From Actinomycetota bacterium (GTDB lineage: Bacteria; Actinomycetota; Thermoleophilia; UBA2241), in the NCBI GenBank assembly GCA_026392265.1, contig JAPLCL010000074.1, positions 1 through 44,535 on the forward strand: 44,535 bases of DNA, read 5' to 3'. The notes below the pieces were generated by a model that made no database searches, had not been told where the DNA came from, and worked only from the letters and a program-made list of their open reading frames with translations. Every line of letters starts with the position of its first letter. Within the stretch, counting starts at the first letter, position 1. Made by a program: the position numbers and the translations under genes. Below are positions 7,746-15,893 of the stretch, in pieces.

Positions 7746-8906
7746 CTACGCCTCGAACGACCCCTTGCGCAGCGCCTCGCCGTCGCGCACCATCCACTGT
7801 CCGCCGGCGATCACATGACGCAGGCGCAGATCCTCGTCGAGCACTATAAGGTCGGCATCGGCGCCGGCCGCGATGTGCCCCTTGCCCCGCAGCTTGAGGA
7901 TGTCGCCGACGTTCGTGGAGACGACGCGTACGGCCTGATCGATGGGCAGGCCCTCGTCGCGGACGGCGTCCACGAACTCGCGGAAGATGGAGGCCGGCTC
8001 CCCGGTCTCGAGCTTGGCCAGCTCGCCGGCTTCGTCAAATGACGGCAGCGACCCGCAGCCGTCCGAGCTCATCGTGATGTGCCCGATTGGCACCCCGGCG
8101 GCCAGGAGTTGCACAATCGCCGCCGATGGCTTCACTTCCTCGTCGGGGAAGTAGGGATACGAGCTTGCGGTGATGTCCAGGTAGCCGTCGCGGCCATACT
8201 CCAGCGCGTCCGCGAAGACGGCGGCGCTGCGGTTGACGTGCGTCGGCAGGAACTGCGTCGCTTTGAGCTCGCTGCGCCGCACCACTTCACGGACGATCTC
8301 GAACGGCCGTTCGCCGTCGCCCAGGTGCAGGTTCACGATGCCGGCCTTACCGCCGAGCATGCCGCCCACGCGCGCGTGGGCGGCGAGGCGGATGAGTTCG
8401 TCCACCGTGGGGCCGGACGAGCGGTGATCGGCCACGGCGATCTCGCCGACGCCGATCACCTCCTCGATGAGTGCGATGTCGCGGCCGACGTCACCGAGCA
8501 GGGTGGGCGGCGGCACCTGATAGGCGCCGGTGTAGATCCAGCAGCTCACGCCCTCGGCGCGCAGCTCCTTGGCCTTCATCAGCAGGCCCTCAAGCGAGCG
8601 CGTGAAGCCGTCCGTGCCCAGGGCACCGATCACAGTGGTGATACCGCCGGCGAGCAGCTGGCTCAGGCGCAGCTCGGGCGTACGGCTCGCCGGGCCACCT
8701 TCGCCGCCGGCCCCGGCGATGTGTACGTGGCCGTCGATCAGGCCGGGCAGCGCCAGCAGGCCCCGGCCGTCTACGACGTCCACCTCGACGCCGCGTGGCG
8801 GCGTGATGCCCGGCGCCACGCCCACCACTCTCCCGCCGGCGAGCAGTACGTCGCTGCGCCCCAACGGCTCGGGTGCGTACACATCGATGTCGCGAAGCAG
8901 GATCAC
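7746..8906 (-). CDS. iadA: Isoaspartyl (beta-aspartyl) dipeptidase
   Basis: A metal-dependent amidohydrolase that splits beta-aspartyl dipeptides, including beta-Asp-Arg released from cyanophycin. The GTG start at 8906 follows GAGG five bases upstream and gives 386 residues, the usual family length. Motifs in order: DVYAPEPLGRSDVLLAGGRVV (N-terminal beta-sandwich), PGLIDGHVHIAGAGGEGG (metal HxH), RTPELRLSQLLAGGITTVIG, TGAYQVPPPT, DHRSSGPTVDEL, ARVGGMLGGKAGIVNLHLGD, LPTHVNR, and SSDGCGSLPSFD with the catalytic Asp. The end GKGHIAAGADADLIVLD is typical of amidohydrolases. It is transcribed divergently from the cyanophycin synthetase gene, so it most likely performs the last step of cyanophycin breakdown. 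It ends with TAG. Confidence 0.92.
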   Translation of the reverse strand: MILLRDIDVYAPEPLGRSDVLLAGGRVVGVAPGITPPRGVEVDVVDGRGLLALPGLIDGHVHIAGAGGEGGPASRTPELRLSQLLAGGITTVIGALGTDGFTRSLEGLLMKAKELRAEGVSCWIYTGAYQVPPPTLLGDVGRDIALIEEVIGVGEIAVADHRSSGPTVDELIRLAAHARVGGMLGGKAGIVNLHLGDGERPFEIVREVVRRSELKATQFLPTHVNRSAAVFADALEYGRDGYLDITASSYPYFPDEEVKPSAAIVQLLAAGVPIGHITMSSDGCGSLPSFDEAGELAKLETGEPASIFREFVDAVRDEGLPIDQAVRVVSTNVGDILKLRGKGHIAAGADADLIVLDEDLRLRHVIAGGQWMVRDGEALRKGSFEA

Positions 8907-8970
8907 GGCCACCTCACTGCGGTCGGGCGCGGGTCCACTGCACCCCGCGCGGGGTAGTAGTATGGCACGA

Positions 8971-8991
8971 CCGCGCCCTGTCGGGGCGCGG
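8971..8991 (+). promoter_or_regulatory. Hairpin in the iadA-cphA intergenic region
   Basis: Arms of 8 bases (8971-8978 and 8984-8991) pair perfectly around the loop TGTCG in the 124-base gap between the divergent genes, 39 bases before the cphA start. A possible -10 (TAGTAT, 8958-8963) lies just upstream, with no clear -35. It could be part of the cphA leader or an operator. Confidence 0.35.
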
Positions 8992-9030
8992 CTTCGGTTT
9001 CGGCGGCCTGCCGCGTTAAAGGGGGACGGG

Positions 9031-11751
9031 ATGGTCAAGCTCATCGATTGGCGCGCCCTGCGCGGCGCCAACTACTACAGTTACCGCCCGGTGATCGTCC
9101 TCCAGGTCGATCTTCAGGAGCACGACGAGGTCTTCACCAACCAGCTCGAAGGCTTCACCGATGCTCTGCTCGCGCTCGTCCCCAGCCTTGAGGAACATCG
9201 CTGCTCCGAAGACGAGCGCGGTGGGCTCATCCGCCGCATGCGCGAGGGCACCCTGCTAGGGCACGTCATCGAGCATCTCGCTCTGGAACTGCAGTTCATC
9301 GCCGGCATGGAGGTGGGCTACGGCAAGACCATCGACGCGGACGCCCCGGGCGTCTACCAGGTCATCTTCAGCTACTGGGTCGAGGAGGCCGGCGTCACTG
9401 CCGGCGAGCACGCCATCGAGATCGTGAACGCCATCCTGGAAGGCAAGCCCGAGAGCATCGACCTCGAGGGCATCATCATCGAGCTCGAGGACATCGGCGC
9501 CGATCACTTTCTCGGGCCGTCTACGGCGGCGATCGTGGAGGAGGCGGAGCACCGCGGCATCACTGTGCTCCGCCTGGACGACTACAACCTCGTGCAACTC
9601 GGCGAGGGCAAGTACCAGCGCCGCATCGAAGCCAGCATCACCTCGCTGACGAGCATGATCGGCGTCGAGACGGCCGGTAACAAGAGGCTCACCAAACACA
9701 TGCTCGGGGACGCCGGCATCCCGGTGCCCAAGGGCACGGTCGTGCGGCGCGTCGAGTCGGCCATCGAGGACGCCGAGTGGCTCGGCTACCCGGTCGTGGT
9801 GAAGCCCCACGACGGTCACCACGGCAAGGGTGTCACCACGGGCATCAACGACGAGGCCGACCTGCGCGAGGCCTTCGCGCGCGCGCAGGCTATCAGCGGC
9901 AAGGTCATCGTCGAGAAGTTCTACGCGGGCAACGACTACCGCATCCTCGTGGTGGACGGCCGCTTTGTGGCGGCCGCGATGCGCGAGCCGGCCGCCGTCA
10001 TCGGCGACGGCGAGCACACTATCCAGGAGCTCATCGACCTCGAGAACCGCAACCCGCGGCGGGGCTACGGCCACGAGAAGGTCATGACGCGGCTGTCCAC
10101 CTCGTCGGTCACCGAGTACCTGCTGGAGCGCGTTGGCTCCACCCTGGCGACGGTACTGCCGGCCGGCGAGGTCTTCCGCCTCGAGCTCACCGCCAACCTG
10201 TCGACCGGCGGCTCGGCGGTCGACGTCACCGACACGGTGCACAATGCCAACCGCTTCATGGCCGAGCGCATCGCCAGCATCATCGGGCTCGACATCGCCG
10301 GCATCGACGTGATCGCCGCCACCCTCGAGCAGCCCGTCAAGAGGATCGGCGGCGCCGTCATCGAGGTCAACGCCGCGCCGGGTCTGCGCATGCACCTCGA
10401 GCCGGCCGTCGGCACGCGACGCAACGTGGCGGCGCCCATCGTGGAGATGCTCTTTCCGCGCGGCGCCCCGCACGACATCGGCATCATCGCCGTCACCGGA
10501 ACCAACGGCAAGACGACGACCGTGCGGCTCACCGCGCACATCATGGAGCACGCCGGCTACAGCGTGGGGATGACGACCACCGACGGCATCCACGTGCGCG
10601 GCAACCTCATCGCCGAGGGCGACATGAGCGGTCCGTACTCGGCGCAGGTCGTGCTCCGCGACCCGCTCGTCGACTGTGCCGTGCTCGAGACGGCGCGCGG
10701 CGGCATCCTCAGGGCGGGCCTCGGCTACAAGACTGCGGACGTCGGCGTCGTGCTCAACGTGCAGCCCGACCACCTGGGCCTGCAGAACATCCGCGACGTC
10801 AGCGAGCTCGCCAAGGTCAAGGCAGTCGTCGCCGAGGCGGTCAGGGAGGGCGGCACCACGGTGCTCAACGCCGACGATCCCGCCTGCGTCGACATGCTGC
10901 AGTACTGCCGTGAGCGAGTCATCTTCTTCTCGCTGCGCTCGTCCAACCCGGTGGTGCTCGAACACGTCGACCGTGGTCACACCGCCGTGGTCTGCGAGCA
11001 GGACTACATCGCCATCCTCGAGAACGACCACTTCATACCGGTGGCCCGCGTCGACGACGTCCCGCTGACGCTCGGCGGTCGCGCCGTGTTCAACATCCAG
11101 AACGCCCTGGCGGCGACGGCCGCGGCCTACGCGCACGGCGTGAGCACCGGCGACATCCGTCGCGGTCTCACTTCCTTCCTGCCGTCGCCGCTGCAAACGC
11201 CGGGACGCCTCAACCTGAAGAGGATCGCCGGCGTCGACTATCTGCTCGACTACGGCCACAATCCCCACGCCTATCGGGCGTTGCTGTCGCTGGTCCAGCA
11301 GCTCGGCGAGCGCCGCCGCATCATCGTGTTCGATGTGGTCGGCGACCGCAGGGACGAGGACTACGAAGAGATCTGCGGCCTGATCGGCCCGCTGTTCGAC
11401 GCCGCCTTTCTGTACGAGGCCGACGACCTGCGCGGTCGCGCACCGGGCGAGCTCATGGACCTGCAGACACGCTTCCTCACGGCCGCCGGGCTCGACGCCG
11501 CCGCCATCGAGAGGTCGCCGGACGAGTCGGAGGCAATCCGGCGCGCCACCGCGAGCGCCCGGGCCGGCGATCTCGTCTGCTACATGACCGGTCGGGTACA
11601 GGGTGGTATCGAGTGGCTGCACGACTGCGAGGAGCGCGCCCGCGTCGCGGCCGAGGCGGTCGGGGCCGGGGCAGGCACGTCGAACGCCGCAGCGGACGCG
11701 ACGGCGGCCGAGGCAAGCCCGGCGAGCGCCTCTGACGAGGGCGGCGCGTGA
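9031..11751 (+). CDS. cphA: Cyanophycin synthetase
   Basis: Makes cyanophycin, a polymer of an aspartate backbone with arginine side chains, using ATP for each addition. The ATG at 9031 has AAAGGGGGACGGG upstream; the open frame further 5' lies over the antisense iadA gene and is not coding. The 906 residues match the family. Residues about 1-160 form the CphA-specific N domain (HVIEHLALELQFIAGMEV). Residues about 215-480 form the ATP-grasp domain that adds Asp (GYPVVVKPHDGHHGKGVTTG, EVNAAPGLRMH). From about residue 485 comes the Mur-ligase domain that adds Arg, with the P-loop VTGTNGKTTT (about 488-497), ETARGGILRAGLGY and LNVQPDHLG. The stop overlaps the cyanophycinase start (GTGA), so the two are coupled. 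Confidence 0.95.
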   Translation: MVKLIDWRALRGANYYSYRPVIVLQVDLQEHDEVFTNQLEGFTDALLALVPSLEEHRCSEDERGGLIRRMREGTLLGHVIEHLALELQFIAGMEVGYGKTIDADAPGVYQVIFSYWVEEAGVTAGEHAIEIVNAILEGKPESIDLEGIIIELEDIGADHFLGPSTAAIVEEAEHRGITVLRLDDYNLVQLGEGKYQRRIEASITSLTSMIGVETAGNKRLTKHMLGDAGIPVPKGTVVRRVESAIEDAEWLGYPVVVKPHDGHHGKGVTTGINDEADLREAFARAQAISGKVIVEKFYAGNDYRILVVDGRFVAAAMREPAAVIGDGEHTIQELIDLENRNPRRGYGHEKVMTRLSTSSVTEYLLERVGSTLATVLPAGEVFRLELTANLSTGGSAVDVTDTVHNANRFMAERIASIIGLDIAGIDVIAATLEQPVKRIGGAVIEVNAAPGLRMHLEPAVGTRRNVAAPIVEMLFPRGAPHDIGIIAVTGTNGKTTTVRLTAHIMEHAGYSVGMTTTDGIHVRGNLIAEGDMSGPYSAQVVLRDPLVDCAVLETARGGILRAGLGYKTADVGVVLNVQPDHLGLQNIRDVSELAKVKAVVAEAVREGGTTVLNADDPACVDMLQYCRERVIFFSLRSSNPVVLEHVDRGHTAVVCEQDYIAILENDHFIPVARVDDVPLTLGGRAVFNIQNALAATAAAYAHGVSTGDIRRGLTSFLPSPLQTPGRLNLKRIAGVDYLLDYGHNPHAYRALLSLVQQLGERRRIIVFDVVGDRRDEDYEEICGLIGPLFDAAFLYEADDLRGRAPGELMDLQTRFLTAAGLDAAAIERSPDESEAIRRATASARAGDLVCYMTGRVQGGIEWLHDCEERARVAAEAVGAGAGTSNAAADATAAEASPASASDEGGA

Positions 11752-12599
11752 CGTCGCCGAGCTCGGGCTGGACGGTGCTGATGGGCGGTTCCGGCGCGGA
11801 GGGCATGGACCGCTCGATCATGCACCGCTTCGTGGAGCTGGCCGGCGGCGCTGTGGACGCGCGCGTGGCCATCGTGCCGACGGCCAGCGAGCAGCGCGCC
11901 GACACCATCGAGCGCTACGAGAACGCCTTCGAACTTGAGGACGTGCACCACATCGAGGTCCTCGACATCCGCACGCACCATCACGCCGACCAGCCGGAGA
12001 CGCTGCAGGCGCTCGAGGACGCGACGGCCATCATGTTCACCGGTGGCGACCAGCTGCGCCTGCTGTCGATCCTTGAGGGCACGCGTTTCGTCGACGAGCT
12101 GCGGCGCCGCAGCCGTGACGGCCTCGTGGTGGGCGGTTCGAGCGCCGGCGCCATGGCGCTCGGCGACCCCGTGATCGTGCGCGGCGAGCCCACGCTGTTC
12201 TACGAGCCCGGCGCCATCTCCCAGGTGCCCGGCCTCGCCATCGTCCCGGGCGTGACCGTCGACACGCATCTCGTGGCGCGCGGGCGACTCACCCGCCTGC
12301 TGCCCGTGGTGGCGGCTCGCCCTGATGCGCTTGGCGTGGGCATCGAAGAGGGCAGCGGCTTGACGATGTCCCCGGACGGCCTCGCGACCGTGTTCGGCCC
12401 CGGCGTGGTGTGCATCGTGGACGGCGCCGCCGCGGCGCCGGCCGGAGGGCCGCGCCCCGGCGGCGTGCGCCCCGGCGGCGGCGAGGAGCGCCGCAGTACC
12501 GACCACGGCCGCGCCCTGTCGCTCACCGGCCTGCAGCTCCACGTGCTTGCTGCCGGCGATAGGTTCGACCTGCGCGGGCGCCGCGTCGTGTACGGCTGA
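11748..12599 (+). CDS. cphB: Cyanophycinase
   Basis: An intracellular serine peptidase of family S51 that cleaves cyanophycin to beta-Asp-Arg dipeptides. It starts at GTG inside the cphA stop (GTGA). Of 283 residues, the visible family motifs are GGSGAEGMDRSIMHRFVELAGG at the start, ARVAIVPTAS, IMFTGGDQLRLL, the nucleophile loop GGSSAGAMA (about residues 129-137, Ser being the nucleophile), PGVTVDTHLVARGRLTRLL with the conserved His, and GVGIEEGSGL. The C-terminal part has a Gly/Pro/Arg linker (GGPRPGGVRPGGGEE) not usual in the family, before the last strands ALSLTGLQLHVLAAGDRFDLRGRR. With cphA upstream and iadA divergent, the synthesis and breakdown enzymes are all in one place. Confidence 0.93.
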   Translation: MTSPSSGWTVLMGGSGAEGMDRSIMHRFVELAGGAVDARVAIVPTASEQRADTIERYENAFELEDVHHIEVLDIRTHHHADQPETLQALEDATAIMFTGGDQLRLLSILEGTRFVDELRRRSRDGLVVGGSSAGAMALGDPVIVRGEPTLFYEPGAISQVPGLAIVPGVTVDTHLVARGRLTRLLPVVAARPDALGVGIEEGSGLTMSPDGLATVFGPGVVCIVDGAAAAPAGGPRPGGVRPGGGEERRSTDHGRALSLTGLQLHVLAAGDRFDLRGRRVVYG

Positions 12600-12658
12600 C
12601 CCCGCGCCGCAGCACCACCACCAGCACCATCGACCCCCAAGCACAGGAGCATGCCGCC

Positions 12659-14593
12659 TTGGACGCGACCACACACTTCGACCTCAGTCATCTCCGGGCG
12701 TACCCGGGCCCCAGCGTCTCGCTGGCCGTCGAGGCGGTGGCCTTCGAGCTCTCGTCCGGAGGCGGCCTGCCCGGAGGTGACCTGTGGGCCGCGGTCCTGG
12801 GCCGCTTGCCCGGCCTGACCGGCGAGGAGCCGCCGCGCACGTTCGCCGAGCTCTTCGCGCGCGCCGTGATCGAGGTGCAGCGGCTCGATATGGGGCTGTT
12901 CGCGACGCGTTGGTCGGTCACCGCCGCGGACGACGGCGTCGTCACCGTCGCCGTGCAGTACGTCGACCCGGACGTGTGCCGGCGCTGCGTCGAGCTCGTC
13001 GCCGACTGGCTGCGCGACGAGCTCGAGGGCCGCGCCTTCGACTTCGACGCGCGCTACGCCGCGGTGCTGCGCCGCTTTCTGCGCAGCCACTTCGGCGGCC
13101 CCACCATCTACTCGCTGCTCGAGGCCGGCTACCGCGCGGGCATCCCGGACTTCTACCTGGAGAGCGAGGACGTGGTCCAGTGGGGCTACGGGCGCAAGCA
13201 GCTGCGCGGGCGCTCAACGGTGCTGCACCGCGACAGCATCAAGGATACGGAGCTGACCACCTACAAGGACCGCGCCAAGGCCTTCCTCGACGACCTCGGG
13301 CTGCCGGTGCCGCGCGGCGAGATCGTCTTCGAGCTGGATGAGGCTCAGCACGCCGCCGCGCAGCTCGGCTTCCCGGTCGTCACCAAGCCCGTCGCCGGGC
13401 ACAAGGGCCAGGGCGTGACCACCGGCATCTCGTCGGAGCGCGACGTGAAGATGGGCTTCGAGCTCGCCGCGCAGGCTTCGGGGAGCGCCGACGACGGCGT
13501 CATCGTCGAGCAGCAGATGGCCGGCACCGATCACCGCCTGCTCACCGTCGGCGGGCGCTTCGTCGCGGCCCTGCAGCGAGTGCCGGCTTATGTGGTCGGC
13601 GACGGCGAGCACACCGTGCAGGAGCTGATCGCGCTCGAGAACGCGCGCCCCGAGCGCGCCGACACGCCGCGCTCGCCGATGGGCAAGATCGAGGTCGACG
13701 ACAACCTCATGCAGCTCCTCGGCGACCAGGGCCTCTCCCTGCGGGACGTGCCGGCCCTCGGCGAGGAGCTGGTCCTGCGGCGCGTGGCCAACCTCTCGCA
13801 GGGTGGCGTGTCGGTCAACGTGACCGACGTCATCCACCCCCTCAACGCGAAGCTGGCCGAGGACGTCGCTCGATTCCTCGATGTGCACGTCCTCGGCATC
13901 GACGTGCTCGCCGAAGACATCACGCGACCGTGGACCGAGAGCCCCTGCGCGATCATCGAGATCAACGCCGGCCCCGGCGTGTTCATGCACCTCGTGCCTG
14001 CCCAGGGCGAGTCGATCGACGTGCCCTCCATCGTGCTTCAGGGCCACTTCCCGACGCCGCAGGCGGCGCGCGTGCCCGTGCTGGTGTTCAACCGCCTGGA
14101 CGCCGCAACGGCGATGCGCCTCACGGAGCTGGGCCTGCGCTGCCCCGGCGTCGAAGAGGTCGGCGTGACGCGCCTGGACGGCCTCTACTTCAACAACGAG
14201 CTCTTCAGCCGGCGGCCCGAGCATCTCGCCGACGTCCGTAACATGATGCGTAGCCCGCGCCTGGACATGGCCCTCATCGAGTACGACGAGCGTCACCTCC
14301 TCGACGAGGGCCTGTACAACTGGGGCGCCGACGTCGTCGTGCTCGAGCGCGCGACGCGCATAGAGCGTGAGACGCTCACGCGCGACCTGCAGCCCGGCGG
14401 CTTGGTGATCGAGGTCGACGAGGCCGCCGGCCTGCTGCACCTGACGCCGCGCGAGGGTGAGCCGTCCACGCGGCCGCTGGGGGACTCGCTGGCGGACAGC
14501 CTCGCCGATGCGCTCGCTGCCGTGCTTGCCGGCATGGCGGACTTCTACAACGTGCAGAACGCCGTCGACGGCAACTACGCGCGGCCGCACTGA
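12659..14593 (+). CDS. Cyanophycin synthetase-like protein lacking the Mur-ligase P-loop (CphA2-like)
   Basis: A 644-residue paralogue of CphA. The TTG start is chosen because AGGAG (12645-12649) lies nine bases upstream and the ATG at 12651 is out of frame. The N domain (RTFAELFARAVIEVQRLDM, SLLEAGYRAGIPDFYLE) and the ATP-grasp domain (GFPVVTKPVAGHKGQGVTTG, EINAGPGVFMH) are conserved. From about residue 475 a shortened Mur-like region follows (VLVFNRLDAATAMRLTELG), where the GTNGKTT loop should be and is missing. Known cyanobacterial CphA2 enzymes have the same loss and polymerise beta-Asp-Arg dipeptides with one ATP. By position and architecture this is likely the same kind of enzyme, though a regulatory or other ligase role is possible. 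No inserted sequence separates it from cphB beyond 59 bases. Confidence 0.8.
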   Translation: MDATTHFDLSHLRAYPGPSVSLAVEAVAFELSSGGGLPGGDLWAAVLGRLPGLTGEEPPRTFAELFARAVIEVQRLDMGLFATRWSVTAADDGVVTVAVQYVDPDVCRRCVELVADWLRDELEGRAFDFDARYAAVLRRFLRSHFGGPTIYSLLEAGYRAGIPDFYLESEDVVQWGYGRKQLRGRSTVLHRDSIKDTELTTYKDRAKAFLDDLGLPVPRGEIVFELDEAQHAAAQLGFPVVTKPVAGHKGQGVTTGISSERDVKMGFELAAQASGSADDGVIVEQQMAGTDHRLLTVGGRFVAALQRVPAYVVGDGEHTVQELIALENARPERADTPRSPMGKIEVDDNLMQLLGDQGLSLRDVPALGEELVLRRVANLSQGGVSVNVTDVIHPLNAKLAEDVARFLDVHVLGIDVLAEDITRPWTESPCAIIEINAGPGVFMHLVPAQGESIDVPSIVLQGHFPTPQAARVPVLVFNRLDAATAMRLTELGLRCPGVEEVGVTRLDGLYFNNELFSRRPEHLADVRNMMRSPRLDMALIEYDERHLLDEGLYNWGADVVVLERATRIERETLTRDLQPGGLVIEVDEAAGLLHLTPREGEPSTRPLGDSLADSLADALAAVLAGMADFYNVQNAVDGNYARPH

Positions 14594-14761
14594 GAGATCC
14601 GGCTGGGCCGGACCGCCGGCGACGACGCTCCGCCGCCGGTCTGCGGCTTGCAGGGCTTGCCGGCGTGCCCACCGCCGCCGGCAGGCGGGAGCGGCCGGCA
14701 GGCGGTCTCAGGCGCGCGGAAGCTGCCGTTGAGCCGGTCCCCGGTTCGCGATCGCGACGCG

Positions 14762-15754
14762 CTACAGATCGGTCGTCGTCCCGCTGCCTTCGATGATGCT
14801 CACGTCGATGCGCCGCGGCACCTTGCTTCGCACCGCCTCCCTCAGGCCGTCGACGGACGGCGGGTCGCCGGGCCCGACGGCCGTGATGACGATGTCGCCG
14901 CCCTCCTGTTTCACGCTTTCGACGCGCCAGCCCGTGCCGCTCACCCACTGCTCGGAGGCGTCTGTGGTGGCGCCGATCCAGCGCTCATAGCGATAGGTCC
15001 GCAGCGACGCGGCGCCGAGAGGGACGAGCAGCACGATGACGAAGACGGCGATGAGTATCTTGGCGCGCCGTCGCGGGTGTTGGCCGCGCTCCGTCGCCAC
15101 GCGCTCGTAGCCCGCCGCCGTGAACACGACCACGCCGGCCACGATGATGGCGGCGGCGTTGGTGAGGAAGAGGACGAAGGCGCCCCACGCCAGGTCCAGG
15201 CGCCCCGACCCCAGAGTGATGCCGACCACAGCGAGTACCGGCACCAGGGAGATGGCGATGGCCACGCCGGCAAGGATGTTGCTGACGTCGCGACGGACGA
15301 GCGCGAACGAGCCGGCCACGCCGACGGTGACAGCGACTGCCAAGTCGAGGAGCGTCGGCGCCGTGCGGCCGATGATCTGCGGGTTGACGTCGAGGGGCAT
15401 GCGGCTGACGGTGATCACGCCGGCCAGGAAGCCGAGGAGGATGTTCACCGCGACGCCCTCGGCGAGCAGCAGCAGGGAGGCGCCCAGGTTGCGCCTCGAC
15501 CCGGTCACCGTCGCCAGCGCGACGCCGTAGATGGGCGTGGCCAGCGGCGCGACGATCATGGCGCCGATGACGGCCGGCGTGGAGTCTCCGAGCACGCCGC
15601 CGGCCGCGATGAGGCTCGCGAGCACTAGCAGCACCCAGAACTGCGACGTCTTGGCACGGCGCGCGCCTGTCGTCAGGAACAGATCGTCCTCGATGTCGTC
15701 CAGCGGGTTGCGGTAGTCCCCACCGGCGTCGATCGCTCTGGTCAGCCAGCCCAT
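14762..15754 (-). CDS. DUF389 integral membrane protein
   Basis: A 330-residue membrane protein. The ATG at 15754 follows GAGGAGG. After a short cytoplasmic start (NPLDDIEDDLFLTTGARR) come five or six hydrophobic helices: FWVLLVLASLIAAGGVL, then PAVIGAMIVAPLATPIYGVALA, SLLLLAEGVAVNILLGFLAGVI, DLAVAVTVGVAGSFALV, ISLVPVLAVVGITLG and FVLFLTNAAAIIVAGVVVF. The SxxVIGAMIxAPLxxPI stretch is the hallmark of DUF389 (TIGR00341-like) proteins, whose function is unknown. A final helix is followed by a soluble tail of about 85 residues. It ends with TAG and is divergent from iorA. The 168 bases between it and the cphA2-like gene contain only an imperfect GC-rich hairpin near 14612-14642. Confidence 0.85.
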   Translation of the reverse strand: MGWLTRAIDAGGDYRNPLDDIEDDLFLTTGARRAKTSQFWVLLVLASLIAAGGVLGDSTPAVIGAMIVAPLATPIYGVALATVTGSRRNLGASLLLLAEGVAVNILLGFLAGVITVSRMPLDVNPQIIGRTAPTLLDLAVAVTVGVAGSFALVRRDVSNILAGVAIAISLVPVLAVVGITLGSGRLDLAWGAFVLFLTNAAAIIVAGVVVFTAAGYERVATERGQHPRRRAKILIAVFVIVLLVPLGAASLRTYRYERWIGATTDASEQWVSGTGWRVESVKQEGGDIVITAVGPGDPPSVDGLREAVRSKVPRRIDVSIIEGSGTTTDL

Positions 15755-15798
15755 CGAGCCTCCTCTGCAGCCTGGAAGTGCGGACAGTCGAGGCCGCG

Positions 15799-15860
15799 AT
15801 TGTACCGCTGCCGGGACTTTCGGGGGCGCGCTTGCGGCGCTCTCCCTCCGTGCATATCGT
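15799..15860. promoter_or_regulatory. Divergent promoter region between DUF389 and iorA
   Basis: On the minus strand TACAAT (15804-15799) is a good -10, 45 bases before the DUF389 start, with no clear -35. On the plus strand TTGCGG (15832-15837) and TATCGT (15855-15860) with a 17-base spacer could drive iorA. Both were placed by eye. Confidence 0.35.
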
Positions 15861-15893
15861 GGACCGGCTACGCTGATCCGGCGAAGGAGCCGC

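Noticed and set aside
8569..9030. Upstream extension of the cphA frame
   Set aside because: It lies antisense over iadA, reads as Ser/Pro/Arg-rich nonsense, and the ATG at 9031 has a strong ribosome binding site and the normal CphA start.
14736..14765. tRNA-like GGTTCGCGATCGC segment
   Set aside because: It resembles a T-arm by chance, but no acceptor, anticodon or D-arm can be folded around it, and no tRNA was found anywhere in the window.
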